From Fomitopsis serialis (lineage: Eukaryota > Basidiomycota > Agaricomycetes > Polyporales > Fomitopsidaceae), in contig NW_025954997.1 in NCBI RefSeq assembly GCF_022376445.1, positions 62,001-126,000 on the forward strand: 64,000 nt of DNA, written 5' to 3'. The notes under the pieces are model-generated. The model was not told the origin of the DNA. It saw nothing but the letters and a program-made list of their open reading frames with translations, and did no database searches. This document shows positions 11,455-24,070 of this stretch, in pieces (the stretch's first letter is position 1; each line of letters begins with the position of its first letter). Both the position numbers and the translations under genes were made by a program.

Positions 11455-13331
11455 ATGGTAAACACACCTCTCAATCATGTGCTCCACATCCCGACTATCC
11501 TCGAACAAATCCTTGCGCATTTCACAACGGACTGGTCCGACGAACCTTTCCTATGTGTGACACCACAGGTAGCGGCCGAGAGGACCAATCGAGCGAGAGC
11601 ACAGCGCAGGATTTTGACTGGGCTAGTATGTGTATGCAAGTCATTCATGCGCCCAGCCCTCGATCTCCTGTGGCAAAATCTGGATGAGGGTTTAGTCCGT
11701 TTGTTGCGTGTCTTGCCCTCCTTCAAGAAGATTGGGAGCCACGTGAGTATCCTCGTACTTGTACTTACAACGTTCAGCGGCGCTCACTGTCGTCATGACA
11801 CTTCTACAGTACATTGCTGAAGACATCTCGCCAGAGCAGTGGAGCAGGTTTCAGGAGTACGCAAAGCGCGTACGCCGCCTCAAGTATCCGGTTTCCGCGA
11901 AGTCCTCGATACACCGGATGACGTGGGCTATGCTTGAACGCCAGACTGGCGGACAACCCTTACTGCCCCGTCTACATACCCTCGTGGTTGCCGGCGTCGA
12001 CGTCGACGAGCCGGCGGCGCTGATGCTCCTCCTCTCGCCCTCTGTCCGAAGCCTCCGAACGACATTCTCAAGTCTCACCACAATGGCACACTTGAGGCGT
12101 TCGAAACCGTGGTCTGAGGCTACAGGTGTCCTCATACAGCTGATCGTCGCTGCGGCTCCTGCTCTGTCCTCCGTCTGGATAGAAAACGGTCTTCCGAAAG
12201 ATCTCCCTTCTCGTTACCTAACCCCGTTTGCACGACTCGGGCAGCTTCAGACGCTTGACCTAGTGTACTCTGGGGCTGTTGTCGATTACAAAACCCTACA
12301 GCACATATCGCACATGACGGCTCTCCGAGTCCTTTGCCTACAGATTTCCTTGGACGGAATCGCGCCCTCCGACCCTCTCCAGCTGGGTGGGGCGTTCAAT
12401 GGTCTCGAGGAGGTCCAGTTCAATGGTTCTGCCGACGACATTCATCGCGTCTTCGAAACCACCCTATTCCCAAACGTGACAGGGCTCACACTGTGCATAC
12501 TAACAGTACCGACAGCGGAGGCCCTCAAGGACTTGCTCGTCGCAGTGTGCGGCAGGATCTCTAGGTCCATGTCCGAGACCTATCTTACCATCGGTGCTCC
12601 GATGAACTCTCCGCCCGTCTCCTTGGCAGACATCCTCCAATCGTACCTCGCATTCCGCGAAATGCGCATACTGCAAATCGAATTCAATGACTATGCTCCC
12701 TCCATGGACGACCACGACTCCCTCGTGTTCGCAAGCGCATGGCCTAACCTCGAGTCCTTCCATTTTGATTGCCCGACATCGCAGGCCCGTCGACGTATAG
12801 AGCACCCGAGCTACCCGACCATCGCCGGGGTGACCGAGTTCGCGCGGCGGTGTCCTCGGCTGGCGATCCTCACACTGCCCCATCTGGACGTCAGGACTCT
12901 CCCATCACCACGCTCAGTGCCGCAGATCGGGCAAGAGTCGTTGCGCCACCTGCAGATCGAACAGTACCACGGCGGGGAGACAGCGAACCTGCTCGACCTC
13001 GCAACCATCCTCGACACCCTGTTCCCGCGTCTCGGACGGCAGCGCTCTGTCACCATACGCGAGAGCGTGACAGGTGGTCTCTTCAGAACTGAGAAGGACA
13101 GACTCCCTTTCTACATGACCAACCTGCTGCTTGCAGCGATTTCGGCGCGCAGAGACCTTGCCGACGGGACGGAGCCTGTGGATGATGGGTCTGTCACACT
13201 GGCGGAGCACGAGAACGAGGGTGAAGGAAGTGCGCAGGTGCGGTGATGATGTTTGCGCAATGTCTGATGCAATATGCTGACACCTCTTTGAACAGGTCAT
13301 CGACGACGACACGTCGGAAAGCGATTATTGA
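11455..13331 (+). CDS. F-box/LRR-like protein, tandem array copy 3
   Basis: Predicted SCF adaptor with unknown substrate. Exons are 11455-11742, 11810-13237 and 13296-13331, giving 583 residues. The N-terminal F-box region (PTILEQILAHF, then RILTGLVCVCKSFMRPALDL) precedes a long LRR-like domain with regularly spaced leucines and ARRCPRLAILTLPHLDVRT near the C-terminus. The final exon encodes an acidic 11-residue tail (VIDDDTSESDY). Intron positions match the 9038 and 13842 genes, which shows tandem duplication after the introns were fixed. Its promoter region (about 11085-11454) is also duplicated upstream of the truncated copy at 7169. No frame disruptions are seen. Confidence 0.85.
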
Positions 13332-13841
13332 CCGAATTTCCGGAGGGTGCTCTTTGTCAACGTGGAACTCAATGTGCCACAAAAGCTATGCATGGGAAAG
13401 GACTTGCCGCAGGAAGAAAGCGTCTTGCCCTTGCTCCTCGTTACGAGGTGTCTGTTCACGGGACGTCGGACTAGTATGCGTTCGACTATGTTTTGAAGGG
13501 TCCCTACAGAACACGGTGATCAAACTCGTCAGTACAGTGTGCGTCGTATCATGATGAATACCTTCGCCTCGTGTGTGCAATGGCTGCTCGAGCGTGCTAA
13601 CGAGAAGATTACTTGGTGGCAAGCTCTGAACTCTCGCTTCTGCCACGACGGCGCCTGTCATCAGGGTTCCGCAAACCTTGAACGTACCTACCATTACCGT
13701 GGCTCTGCAGCCTGGAGCAGACGATGGCTTGGTGAGGGGGTGCGGAAAGGTCGGTCCGCGATGTCCGAGCATCGCGAGTCGATGCTTTGGATGCGATCCT
13801 GCTTTCCTTCTCTCTATCTCGCTGCTCACCATTCCAAGACC

Positions 13842-15727
13842 ATGCTAGTACTCGCTCAAGACCGCGCGCTCCAAATCCTGCACATTTTGGAGGATATCCT
13901 TGAGCACTTTGCTCCCAGGTGGTCAGACTCGGATACGTATGAGCAGCTCAGGTCGTCGGATGCACGCGACGAGGACATAGCGCGACGCAGGACCTTGGCA
14001 GCGCTGGCTTGTGTTTGCAAGACCTTTTCAGATACGGCTCTCAATATTTTATGGCGGGATTCAAATGATCTACGCAACCTACTGCGTGTTCTACCTTCCT
14101 TTCGACAATGCTTTGTGACCCAGCAGGTGAGTGCCATCGTGTTTGCATCATACTTGAGCGTGCTAAGGATTGATGCCACAACCACCCTTCTAGACGATGA
14201 GAATTGCAAAAATCACGCCCCAGCAATGGTCGCGTTTGCAAGTGTATGCGCGGCGTATTCTTCGCCTCAAGTGGAAGTGTTCCGCGCGGATCCCATTACG
14301 CCACATGATGTGGATTATGCTTGAACACCAAACTGATGGTCAACCCCTATTGCCCCGCCTTCATACACTTGCAGTTTACGAAGTAGATGTCGAGGAACCG
14401 GAGGCTCTGATGCTCTTATCGTCCCCTTCTCTCCAGCGTCTCACAATATCGCTCCTACGACCACTCGTTGACTCACTGGCGACCTCGAGGCACTGGAAGG
14501 CATCCAATGCAGACATGCTTATCCGCTTCATCACTCCCGCACTTCCTCGCCTCTCCAGTCTCCATGTACTATCCGGTCTACCACAAGACTTCCTTTCATG
14601 CTACCTGACCCCGCTCGGGCGGTGGTTCGGGCGGCTCGAAAAGCTCGATCTTGTGCACTCTGGGGGTGTCGTCGACTACCAAGCCCTCCAACATATCTCT
14701 CTCATGACTACTCTCCGGAGCATCCGAGCACATATCTCTCTCTCGGGAGTCGGCCCCTCGGCCTCTCTGCAGTTTGGCGAGGTGTTTTGTGGACTCGCTG
14801 ACCTTCATCTCTTCGGCACCATTGATGACATTCGCCGGTTTTTTGAAACCATTCAATGCCCACAGTTGGAACACCTTAGGCTGACCACCTCATCAGTGTC
14901 AACAGCGACCGTTCTGAGAGACTCGCTCGCTGTGGTGCGCGATGGGGTCTCCACATCTGTTTCGACAATCCAAATATTCATCGGGGCTCGAATGTCCCCC
15001 TCACCTGCTGCATCACTGGCGGACCTCCTCCATCCATTCCTGTCCTTCCATAACATACGCACTTTCAATTTCGATTCCGTACAATATGATCCTTGCATGA
15101 GCGACCAGGATATTCTTGCCTTCTCTAGTGCCTGGCCAGTCCTCCGAAACTTCCAGGTGAACTATTTTGCGGATCCTCGTCCACATCCAAACTCGAGTCA
15201 GCCAACTGTCGCCGGCCTAACGCAGTTCGCGCGACGATGTCCTCGTTTGCTGCTCCTCCAGTTACCGGTTCTGGATGTCAGGACACTGCCGCCCACAAAC
15301 TCAGTCCCGTCAGCCGGGCAGGAATCAATGCGTTACCTGCTTATTCGTGACTTTCTCGGGGGAGATACGGCGAATTTGCTTGATCTCGCTATCATACTCG
15401 ATATCCTATTCCCCCGTCTCGACAGACAGCGCTCTTTCACTACGCATGGGGACGTGGATGCTCTCCTCAAATCTGACACGCGCCGCCGTCCTGTGTTAAT
15501 GACTCGACTGCTGTTAGCGGCGATCTCGGGACGCAGAGAAGTCCAGGACAGAACCTCCACTGCGAGTGGACAGGGGTTTCTACGAGGGGACCCGGGCGCA
15601 CACGAAGGAGAAGGGAGTGCTCAGGTACGTGTATATATCTGTAGTGCCGTTAGGTTTCAAGTTCGTTGATCGACAATTGACCCACCAGATCGGCGAGCCT
15701 GCGTCAGACGAAGAAACGTCACTGTAG
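13842..15727 (+). CDS. F-box/LRR-like protein, tandem array copy 4
   Basis: Predicted SCF adaptor. Exons are 13842-14126, 14194-15624 and 15689-15727, giving 584 residues. It keeps the family hallmarks: ILHILEDILEHFAPRW at the N-terminus, ALACVCKTFSDTALNILW in the F-box region, ITPQQWSRLQVYARR at the start of exon 2, and an acidic C-terminal exon (IGEPASDEETSL). An in-frame ATG upstream at 13539 would add about 100 residues from spacer sequence that also occurs beside the TIR element, so 13842 is preferred. The spacer at 13581-13745 is the intact counterpart of 8556-8750. Confidence 0.85.
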
Positions 15728-16068
15728 TAGTTCCACACGGAGGAAGGAAGAGAAACGATTCTCGCATTACAGACACCAGTTCCACGAATCCGTATGGTCT
15801 TTGTTCACGTTATGTTATGAGTTGTACGTTCTGGTACGCGACGAACCCAGATGATTCAGAATGTGTACGCAATCGTTGAATAGCTTACATAGATGTGCTC
15901 CATTGCCAGATGACATTCCTCAGTCTCACCAATCAGACAAAGCCCCAATGTCGGACAGCTGGACCTTGGGCCCCTTGCAGCTGCACAGACAACGTATGCA
16001 TACCGCAAACATCAAACTGATCTGTAGAGTATGTGGAGGTTGCAGTTATCGCACAGTCATGACCAACG

Positions 16069-18203
16069 CTATGTCAGAGCGACCAGAGCGCGTAGACGTC
16101 TTCCGCTCCGCCATCGCACTGTCGCAAACACCCCTACACCAAGGATGAAACCGAGCAGCATCCCGACATCTCCAGTTCCCGCCCGTGCGATCGGCCCGAC
16201 CCACCATGCCTTGTCCATGCAAAGCACAATGAAGCCCACGGATATGACGAACGTGACGATACTGCAGTAGCTCGGCGCGAGGTTCGGGTGCCTCGGGTCG
16301 TCCCACGCCTCGGAGACACGGTAAGATGACCAGTGCATGCGGCGATAGAGGAGGTGCTCTACGAGGATAACAGCGACGTAGGGCGCGAGCCAGTAGCCAA
16401 TGAAGCCGAGGATGTCAGAGAAGATGGAGTAGAACGTGTTGGAGCCTACGATCGCGACGGGGATGATACTGCATGCGCACTATCAGCAGCGATCCTTCAC
16501 GTTTACATCGAGCTTGAACTGTACGCACATAGCGGTGGACGCGATGGCGAGGAAGAATCTCGGTATCCGGGCGAAAGCAGGCGCCAGCGTCATGAAGCTG
16601 TTGCACGCCGTATACATCGACGGCGCACATTGGCTGGGCGTCGTCAATGCGAGGAGGACGACGAGAAACTTGCCGAACCCGCCCGCAGGCTCTAAGACGG
16701 CAGCGATGAGCCCGCCGATGTCGTTGCCATTCCCGAGGCCTGCCTTCCATGTGGGATTGAAAGCGGCCCCTGCGGTGAAGGCCGCACCAAGCATATGGGC
16801 TGGCATCTAACATTGGAACTATGTTGAGATCACCACTCGAGGTAATTAGAAGTGCTCACGCTTGACAACAGAAGGCCTGAGTAAGTATATATCCATACCC
16901 TTAGCCTGCCCTCACGATTAGGCCTTGTTCGTGGCAAGGAGTGCCGCTACTCACGCACTGGCCGTGTGGTCGTGATACACGCCCTGATCAGGCATGAGCG
17001 GAGACCAGTTGACAACGCTGGCGGCGAGCGTAGCACCGAATGTCATGATGTTCGGCGTGCCACAGGAGTAGGATTCGATAGCGGCGAGTCCACCAGGCGT
17101 CTGCCGTTCACCGCGAGCATCGTGATGAAGGCACGAGATTCGGGATCCAGACGAACGTGTTGTACCTATTCATACCCGCCATGAGTGTCAGGCAACAGGG
17201 ACATAGCTCCGTGCGTACCAGTGCAATACACGAGATCCGCTGAACACTACCTGTGCGAGGTGATTGTCGTCCCTAGACGTTCAGATTCTAAGAAGCACCT
17301 ACCACAAGCGTGACGAGCGCGATGATCACAATACCGAGAGACGCATTGAGGTGTGCGGATACGCTTCCGAGTGTTTGGCCGCCAACGATGGTATTCAAGA
17401 TGAGGTAGCCTTGGAGAGTGAGGGTGACGAGTGTACTGGGAATCAAAGCCCCGTAGTATCTACAGACAAACCACGCGGATCAGAAATGAACGCAGATAAG
17501 AGAAAGTCTGCGTACCCCCAAGAGAAACGCGCCTGAACCATTCCACGCATCCCCAGTTTCGGTCCCAGGACAGCGCTGTCACCGCGACTTGTCAATGGAC
17601 TGATCTCATGAGGAGGTATAAACCCACAAGAATGCAGGTATTGCGCATGTCCTGTGACATACGTGTCTATCAGTGCGTGAACGTACAAGTGCTGGGCTGG
17701 TCCATACACTATGTCCACCACCAGAATGACCAGGAGCGACGCCCTGATGCCCAAGCCATAGTACGCAGGCCCCACCGTGCCAGCAGTCAATCTACACATG
17801 CGCACACATGAGAATAGTCTGCACGGCACATCGAGCACGGACGCACGTCAGGACATTCAGGTTTGCAGAGAACCATACAAAGAACATCTGGTACAGCCGT
17901 CGGTCGTTCCTCTGCTCCGGCGGCACGGGTGTGATGCTGCTAAGGCCCTGAAGCTCTCCCTCTTGCACGCTACGCAACGAACACGCACCCGTTCGTCTCC
18001 ACGCCCCATCGCGCCAGCTGCGCGGTGATTCTTTGGATCCTGGTTAGTGGCTGGGACGCCTCCTCGTCCCCCGCCGCGCATAGTCTCGGGCGGCTGGTCT
18101 CGATCGTGACCACCGCGGACAGCTGCTTCTCCGAGTCTTCCTCGAGCTCGATCTCCGCTTTGGTGGTCGACCGTCTCAGTTCCTGCACATCAGTGTGCGA
18201 CAT
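16069..18203 (-). CDS. NCS1 permease, purine-cytosine (Fcy) type; frame changes present
   Basis: Likely plasma-membrane proton symporter for purines or cytosine (NCS1 family). Recognisable pieces, N to C: an acidic cytosolic N-terminus with LTRIQRITAQLARWGVETNG (exon 18203-17989); RRLYQMFFVWFSANLNVL (17939-17847); GTVGPAYYGLGIRASL (from 17791); YYGALIPSTLVTLTLQGYLI and GGQTLGSVSAHLNASLGIV (about 17460-17300); WYNTFVWIPN (about 17180); VVNWSPLMPDQGVYHDHTAS (about 17030-16965); NDIGGLIAAVLEPAGGFGKF (16806-16483); SDILGFIGYWLAPY and a C-terminal membrane segment ending at 16069. At least seven introns are needed. In the 17150-16960 stretch the conserved sequence changes frame twice by one base, so the copy may be inactive or carry sequencing indels. 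Substrate is inferred from family only. Confidence 0.75.
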
Positions 18204-18907
18204 GGCTCGGGAGGGTGCAGACAGAGCAGACAGAGCAGCTGGCGCGAAAGTATGTTATCGAGAAGCCGCGAGCACGGCGACAGATGTGACGCCTGGGTCA
18301 TGCGGGGAGTCGCCCTAGCCAAGCTGGCGTATAGCGGGCACAGAAGTGGTCATTGTATCCTCACGTGTGTGCAGCGAACGCCACGACGGAACACCGAAGA
18401 CGCATTCGTGAAGTGGGGACATCGAGGCCCCGTTGCACATTCTTCATTGGGTACGTAGACGCGACACAAGGCACGAAATCGGGGAATATCGGCTCGAAGG
18501 AACGTGTAACATAGCGAGGATTGTGCGCAACGGTCACGGATTACACCTGCATAGTGTAAGCACAAGACGTCGGTACTAACGGCGCTAGAGTACTCACTGA
18601 ACGTACTGTAGCTACATACGATTGTATGGTTGGACCAGGAGTCGCCCCGTGTATACCTTCTGCGCAGCGCTGTTGGGCTGACACATGTCGCGGTGTATGC
18701 GTACCACTGGTAACTGCTGCAGGAGCATGCTTCGAATGCGGTATTGTTCGATGCCTGGTCTTGAGCCTAGGCGTAATCTACTTCAGGCGAGGGCTGATGT
18801 GTGTCGTTTCGTGTGCGTGAAGGCTTCCTGTTCAAGGAATGTGTGCGAATCTCGTCGACTCGGCCATGCACACACCGTCTTTTCGGGCACATTCTGCTCA
18901 CGAAGAG

Positions 18908-19727
18908 TCAGGCGAACGAATACAGCAGGTCGACGAGACTTACGGAGGGAGGCCGCCGGATGTGTTTGTCGGTGATCGCTCGCCCATTCTCCTGGCCACT
19001 CCTCGTCTGCGACTTGCTAGGTTTTCGGGCCCACGACTGCTCCAGCTCTGCCGTACACGTCCGCGCCCACTTCATCATCTTGCGCACGCGCTCGACCAGC
19101 TTCTGCTGGGGCATCCTGTACACCTCCGGCATCGGGTTAAAGATATACGTCCAGTCTACGACGTGTCAGGGCGCGAGCCGCGGTCACGACAGGCAGCGCA
19201 CGCACCGTCGCGTATCCAATCCCGCCCCGCGTCCGCCTCCCTGAAGACGATCCTGTCCTGTCCCTTCGCGTCCTTGTTGGTGCGCGCGCCCCTGGTCACG
19301 ACCAACGCCACCGCCGCCTTGACCCTGTTCATGACCCGGTTTCGAATGACGGCGGAAGGGAACTTCGCGACGGGCACCATGACGTGGACCGAGGCGCCCA
19401 GCTGCCCGGCGTCGCTCTTCGTCGGCGGCGGAGCGTCGCCGTATTCACGCAGCCTTGGGTACATCAGTGCTTTGGGGAGGACGGAGATACCCATGCCAGG
19501 GATACCGGATCGCATGCGCGCGCGTGGTATGCGGGCAGCGGGGTGGCTCGGGTCGAGGACTTCAGAGTGAGCTACTTGAAGTGGGGGAAGAATGGTCCCG
19601 ACATCCTGTTTCTTGAACTGCGCAGGATTGAGAGATGCTCAGGACTGAGATTGCCGGAACTCACGTTCAAGGACCTTAGCTGCCTCGACGCTTTGGGTAG
19701 CCGGCTCAGTTCGGGGCACTTCTGCAT
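18908..19727 (-). CDS. Small protein resembling bacterial RNase P protein (RnpA-like)
   Basis: Exons 19727-19665, 19617-19206 and 19155-18908 give 240 residues with clean GT-AG introns of 47 and 50 nt. Residues about 9-21 read RLPKASRQLRSLN. The core has HVMVPVAKFPSAVIRNRV followed by a basic helix, resembling the RNR motif and preceding strand of RnpA. The last exon (DWTYIFNPMPEVYRMP, then KLVERVRKMMKWA) matches the strand-helix end of that fold. If right, it could be the protein part of a mitochondrial RNase P or a related RNA-binding protein. It could equally be an unnamed fungal family with a chance RNR motif. Assignment is by eye. The first ATG may not be the true start if another upstream exon exists. 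Confidence 0.55.
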
Positions 19728-19954
19728 GGCAATGAGCCTTCAGGATAGCTCGTGGAATGAGGTAACAGAAGAAAAGAAAGCACAAAGACAGAGGAGGAGA
19801 AGGAGGAGGCCATCCGACCGTACTGCTACACTCGGGATCGTAAGCGCCTGTTAGATTTGATCGGTACGATACTTCGGCGCCTACTAGTAGTACTCTATCA
19901 TGAGGAATGTAAGTACTAGTACTAGACCCCATTCAACGGCAAGGCAAGTACTGC

Positions 19955-21725
19955 TCATACGACACGCAGACGTTCGCACCTGTGTTTCTCCACCTCCATC
20001 TTTGCATAACAGATATACCCTACATACTTGATTTCTCCTTGCCGCTTCCTCCTCCGTAACGACCCTGCCTTCCACTTCTCCGCCACCTCCGTCGCGAGCA
20101 CCTTCACGGCCGCCTCGTCGCGTCCGATGAGCGCGACATACACGCCGCGCATGAGCAGGGGGTACGAGCCGACGCGCACGCCCGCAGCCTTCGTCCGCGC
20201 CTGCAGCTCGGTGAGGTATGGGGCGATGGATGACTCCGGCATGCTATGAATGTGTTCAGCACGTGAGCAAGGGAAACATGTAGAAGACGAGAAAAGACCA
20301 CGTCGTGAATATTGAGGCGGAAGGGTCGCTCGCTCAGCGGCGGGAGCGGGAGATAGGGCTTCAGCCCGTCGATCATCCTCTGGAAGAGCCTCGGGATGCC
20401 AGGAACACGCAGAGCTTACCCTCCAGGCGCACGGTCGGCTGCACGCAAAGAGTACGTCCATGTCAGTATCCGCCGATGTCCGACGAATGGATACTCACCA
20501 CCCACACGTCCGGCGCGATGAAGAGCGCCTCGGCTCCCGCAGGGAAGAGCGCCATCCGCTCGCGAGCCTCGCGTTGTTCCGCGGTCTGGTTCATGATGTC
20601 GGCGCGGTGCCGGCTCATGGATGTCATCCGCGAAGGGTCTCCTCGTGCTTCTCGAGAGACTGGTTGAATGCTTTCGCGAGAGACGCGTATGTGATGTCTA
20701 CGATACACCGTCAGCGCTGTTGATAGAATCAAGGGGTATGGATCGCACTAGTCAGCTACGTACCATCGTGTGTGGGGCCGATACCTCCGGACGTGATAAC
20801 GAAGTCGTACGTTTTCACCAGTCGTCGACTCGCTTCAACGCTATGTTCCGCGGATGAACCTTGATCGTGAGGCTCTGGAAAGCCGGCAGCATGATGTAGT
20901 ACGCACATGTCGTCCTCGTCATCCGGTATACCTCGATTCGCTTCCTATAATCCCGAAGTCAGTCATTAACTCTGAATAGTCCTGCCGAGCAGGACCCCTA
21001 TCGAATCCTTCCAAATGGTGTGTCGAGGGGTATAGCTGAATGTATCCGGACACTGTGCGAGCCACAGTCGCCGAACAAGACTGATGAAATGTCCGGACAT
21101 GCACTTCGTGATTGCCCGAGGAAGAGGTATTCGAACATGGACAGCCCAGGTGCTCTCGTGCAGCAACCACCCCTCGAGGGACGAAGTGTCGTACAAATGA
21201 CGAGTACGTCGGTGGAACCCTGAGACAAAGTCCGGACAACGAAGTTGCGGGGAAAGCATCCCCGTATATAACCAGGTATCTCCGCAGATGCAAACTCACA
21301 GGTCTATCCCGTTCTCGAAGCAGAAACGCGCAAAGTAGTTGGAATTGCGATCCAGCGTCTTGCCATTTAGGATCTCGTCCCTATCATAGGTGGATGAGAT
21401 CAAAGGCGCATCGTATACTGCATTCCGTACCCAATGATCAGAGCTGCTGCCGTCTGGATGTGCTCCCCCACCCAGAGGTTGGGAGGTACAGGCGAACTGG
21501 AAGTTCCACTCGGTCACTGGCGGGGCATCTGGCGCTGAACCAGCACTCGTGCCTGGACAGGCTTCGCGGACGGATCGGCGGGAACGCTTGCTGTGACATG
21601 TTGCGGAGAGGGTTCCAGAGCGATCTCAGGAGGCGTCGGGCGGTGGCCTGGATACGAAGCGGCGCTCGAGGCGTAGAGAAACTTGGAAGATTCGGGTGCA
21701 GGCGCGACAATGAGCGGGAATACAT
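19955..21725 (-). CDS. MoCF_biosynth/CinA-type domain protein; frame changes present
   Basis: Resembles the molybdopterin-binding/CinA-like domain, also found at the N-terminus of animal FAD synthase; substrate in fungi uncertain. Ordered pieces: AAALIIG (about 21440) spliced to GDEILNGKTLDRNSNYFARF (21380-21300); PDDEDD then VEASRRLVKTYDF and ITSGGIGPTHD (20930-20770); ITYASLAKAFNQ and SMSRHRADIMNQTAEQREAR (20700-20560); CVFPGIPRLFQRM (about 20400); SSIAPYLTELQARTKAAGVR and MRGVYVALIGRDEAAV (20240-20110). An Arg/Ser-rich start at 21725 could be a mitochondrial presequence; an inner ATG is at 21599. Frame changes of one base occur near 21480-21530 and about 20065, so the N- and C-termini are uncertain. 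Confidence 0.7.
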
Positions 21726-22918
21726 ATAATGCAGTCAGCCTGCTCGATAAGGCATTCAGCTTGGTCAGACGGGACAGACGCAGGTGCGGACTCCGATGAG
21801 GAATCAGTACGGGTATGCGAACTTCGCGCTGGACAGGCATGTGACCGTCCGGAGCTTTTGCTGGCATTTACAGGTTAGTGAATCGGTCTGTATGTTGACA
21901 CTTCAACTCACCAACTGAAGCTTCCCGGGCCTATGCAATGCAAAGACGTGCAGGAGACTGAGTGGTGGTATGTACCTCTCTAGATCGGGAAGTCCGGATT
22001 GTACCGTACCACAGCTTACGTAATGGTCTATTTATAACCTGTGCGTACCAGTGCCGCAACGTACCGTGAACTGACACACTCCTTTGGACCGCCGCGGTCT
22101 TATCGTCATCCTTGGGCCTATAGACCCTCGCACCAACTGGAGACCATATTTTAAACAGTTTACAAGTACTGGAGAATTGGCTAACTGCACAGCGGTTGTC
22201 CGCAGGCGTCACGGTCGCGGCAGCTGAGTGCCAGTGGATCTCGCCGGTCTTCAGCCAACTGTCGATGGCTAACAGCCCGCGTGTTAAATCAAACCTTCTG
22301 TGGTGAGCTTGCTTCTTTCGATGACATGGAGAGCTGTGCAAGAAGAGATGGGAACGGAAGGTCCGTCAGCCAGGAGATGGCGTCTCGATCTGTGCCTCGG
22401 TTCTCGCAGCCTTACGCAGACATCTTGCTCACGTGCGACTGACTCGTACAAACGCCAAACAGCTCAATAATAGGTACGCCCGTAGGCGTGCTCAAGTGAA
22501 GCTCGCTGATGTTTGTACGGACTTCCACCAGCGTGATTCGTTCTTCTGCGTCTCTAGTATCTACGATTGCATCGCGCTCGTGTCACCGAGCCCTTCTTGA
22601 TTTATGCCAATGTTAGAAGCATGTTCAAGGCTGTGCTGGGTACCAACACTGAATCAGATCGTTGACATGGTGGTAGGGCCCTCGTCCCAGCGAGGAGCCG
22701 TCATGCGGCGCCCCACACACCGTTACTCCCCTCTACTTTCCGTCGCTCAGTTACCTTGCATCCACTTGATCCACTGACAGTTAATCCATTCGATCTCCTG
22801 GTTCCGTTGATATTTGTGAGTGTCGTCCTCTCGCGAAGAAACACGGATTAACAGCATCCGGGCTGCATGCGTATGTACAATAGACTCGACCTTCCGCTCC
22901 TTACGGCGGTATATCGCC
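21726..22918. other. Intergenic stretch, no gene recognised
   Basis: Contains only short ORFs without family resemblance. It should hold the divergent promoters of the MoCF-domain gene (minus) and the first Ser/Thr-rich membrane gene (plus), but no convincing TATA box or operator stands out. Confidence 0.5.
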
Positions 22919-23849
22919 ATGGCGCTGAACGCACCCATCTCCCTATATTCACCGTCATTGTCATTTCCGACCAGTACACTGAGCCAACTCACGGCCTCGA
23001 CCAGCAGTTATGCCTCCGAATCCACGATGCCCCAGCGCGTTCAAGACAGTACATCGACTGATTCATCCACTGTCGTGCCTTCATCGGAGACTCCGACCAC
23101 GCCTCCGACTGTCACGACCAAGACCGACGCTCCAGTGTTTATCACGATGACCTCGGTGTCTACCTCTACCTGGACCACGACGATGTCTCCCAGCGTGTCC
23201 GGCACCGAGCCTACAATGCCCCCCACCCTCAGCACCGTCCAGGTGATGGGAATAGCGACGGCGGTCGTAATGGGAGCACTGTGCATCCTAGTGCTGGGTG
23301 CTGTCTGCGTGTATTGCTGCATGCGCTCGAGAAAACCGTCGCACAAGTTCCTTCCCCTGGAAGACGCGGGCGAAGGTTCGTGAACACATGCGCCTCGCTG
23401 TGCGCTCCCTTGCTCACCTCTCGCGCAGAGCCTCCGGACGACTCGCCCGTATTCCTAGACATCACACACAACAAGTCGTCGTGGATGCACAAAGAGGCAG
23501 TCCCGCTGTCCTGGAGGGCGCCTTCAGAACCTCGCACGCCGACCACCCCCGCGTCCCCAGGCGCCTCTGACTTGCTGACGATCGCTACGGTCGGCTCGCC
23601 CGTCGAGCCTAGTGCCAGCATTCGCCTGCCCAGGAGCTGCCTGGGAGGCGGAGCAGAGCGATGATTCGTCCGCAGTCCCGCGAGATGTCCCGCGCATCTC
23701 GCGTCCTGTCCTGGATGGGTAACAGCCGTTCCTCGCGCACGGATGCCGACGAAGAGGTCGACTCGGGCTTGCGTTTCAAGTACGAGCTGCGCCGGGTTAG
23801 CACAGCGTCTGCGCTGTTGTATTCTCCTCCGCCCTATAGCGAATCTTAG
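22919..23849 (+). CDS. Ser/Thr-rich single-pass membrane protein, DSGxRF/PPxY tail (member A)
   Basis: Exon 1 (22919-23375) encodes a Ser/Thr/Pro-rich outer region, then a membrane helix (VMGIATAVVMGALCILVLGA) and a Cys/basic stop-transfer (CCMRSRK). Exon 2 (23429-23849, donor GTTCGT) encodes the inner tail, containing EEVDSGLRFK and ending SPPPYSES. The tail changes frame by one base near 23660, so the joined product is provisional. The ATG at 22820 is an alternative start. No N-terminal signal peptide is obvious. Function unknown; the PPxY-type end suggests binding to WW domains such as those of Rsp5/Nedd4 ligases (inference). Related copies are at 26891, 30997, 34052 and 44422. Confidence 0.65.
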
Positions 23850-24070
23850 GCGTATTGACGCGCGAGACAAGTGCACTGAGTCATTACCGGCCGGACTGAG
23901 GGAAGGGCGACGTTCGAAAGAACGACACTCATCTTCTCCACATTCGGACCAATGTCGGACCTGTTGAATATGTACATATACTCCCGCCGAGCACGTTCTC
24001 CGCCGCTAAACATGCCTGCCATTCCAATCGGTCCTCCGCGATACGAGCGACGACCACAGGGCTGTCTGCG

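Noticed and set aside
16415..16813. Overlapping ORFs on both strands at 16.4-16.8 kb
   Set aside because: Only the minus-strand frame with NDIGGLIAAVLEP fits the NCS1 permease; the others are shadows.
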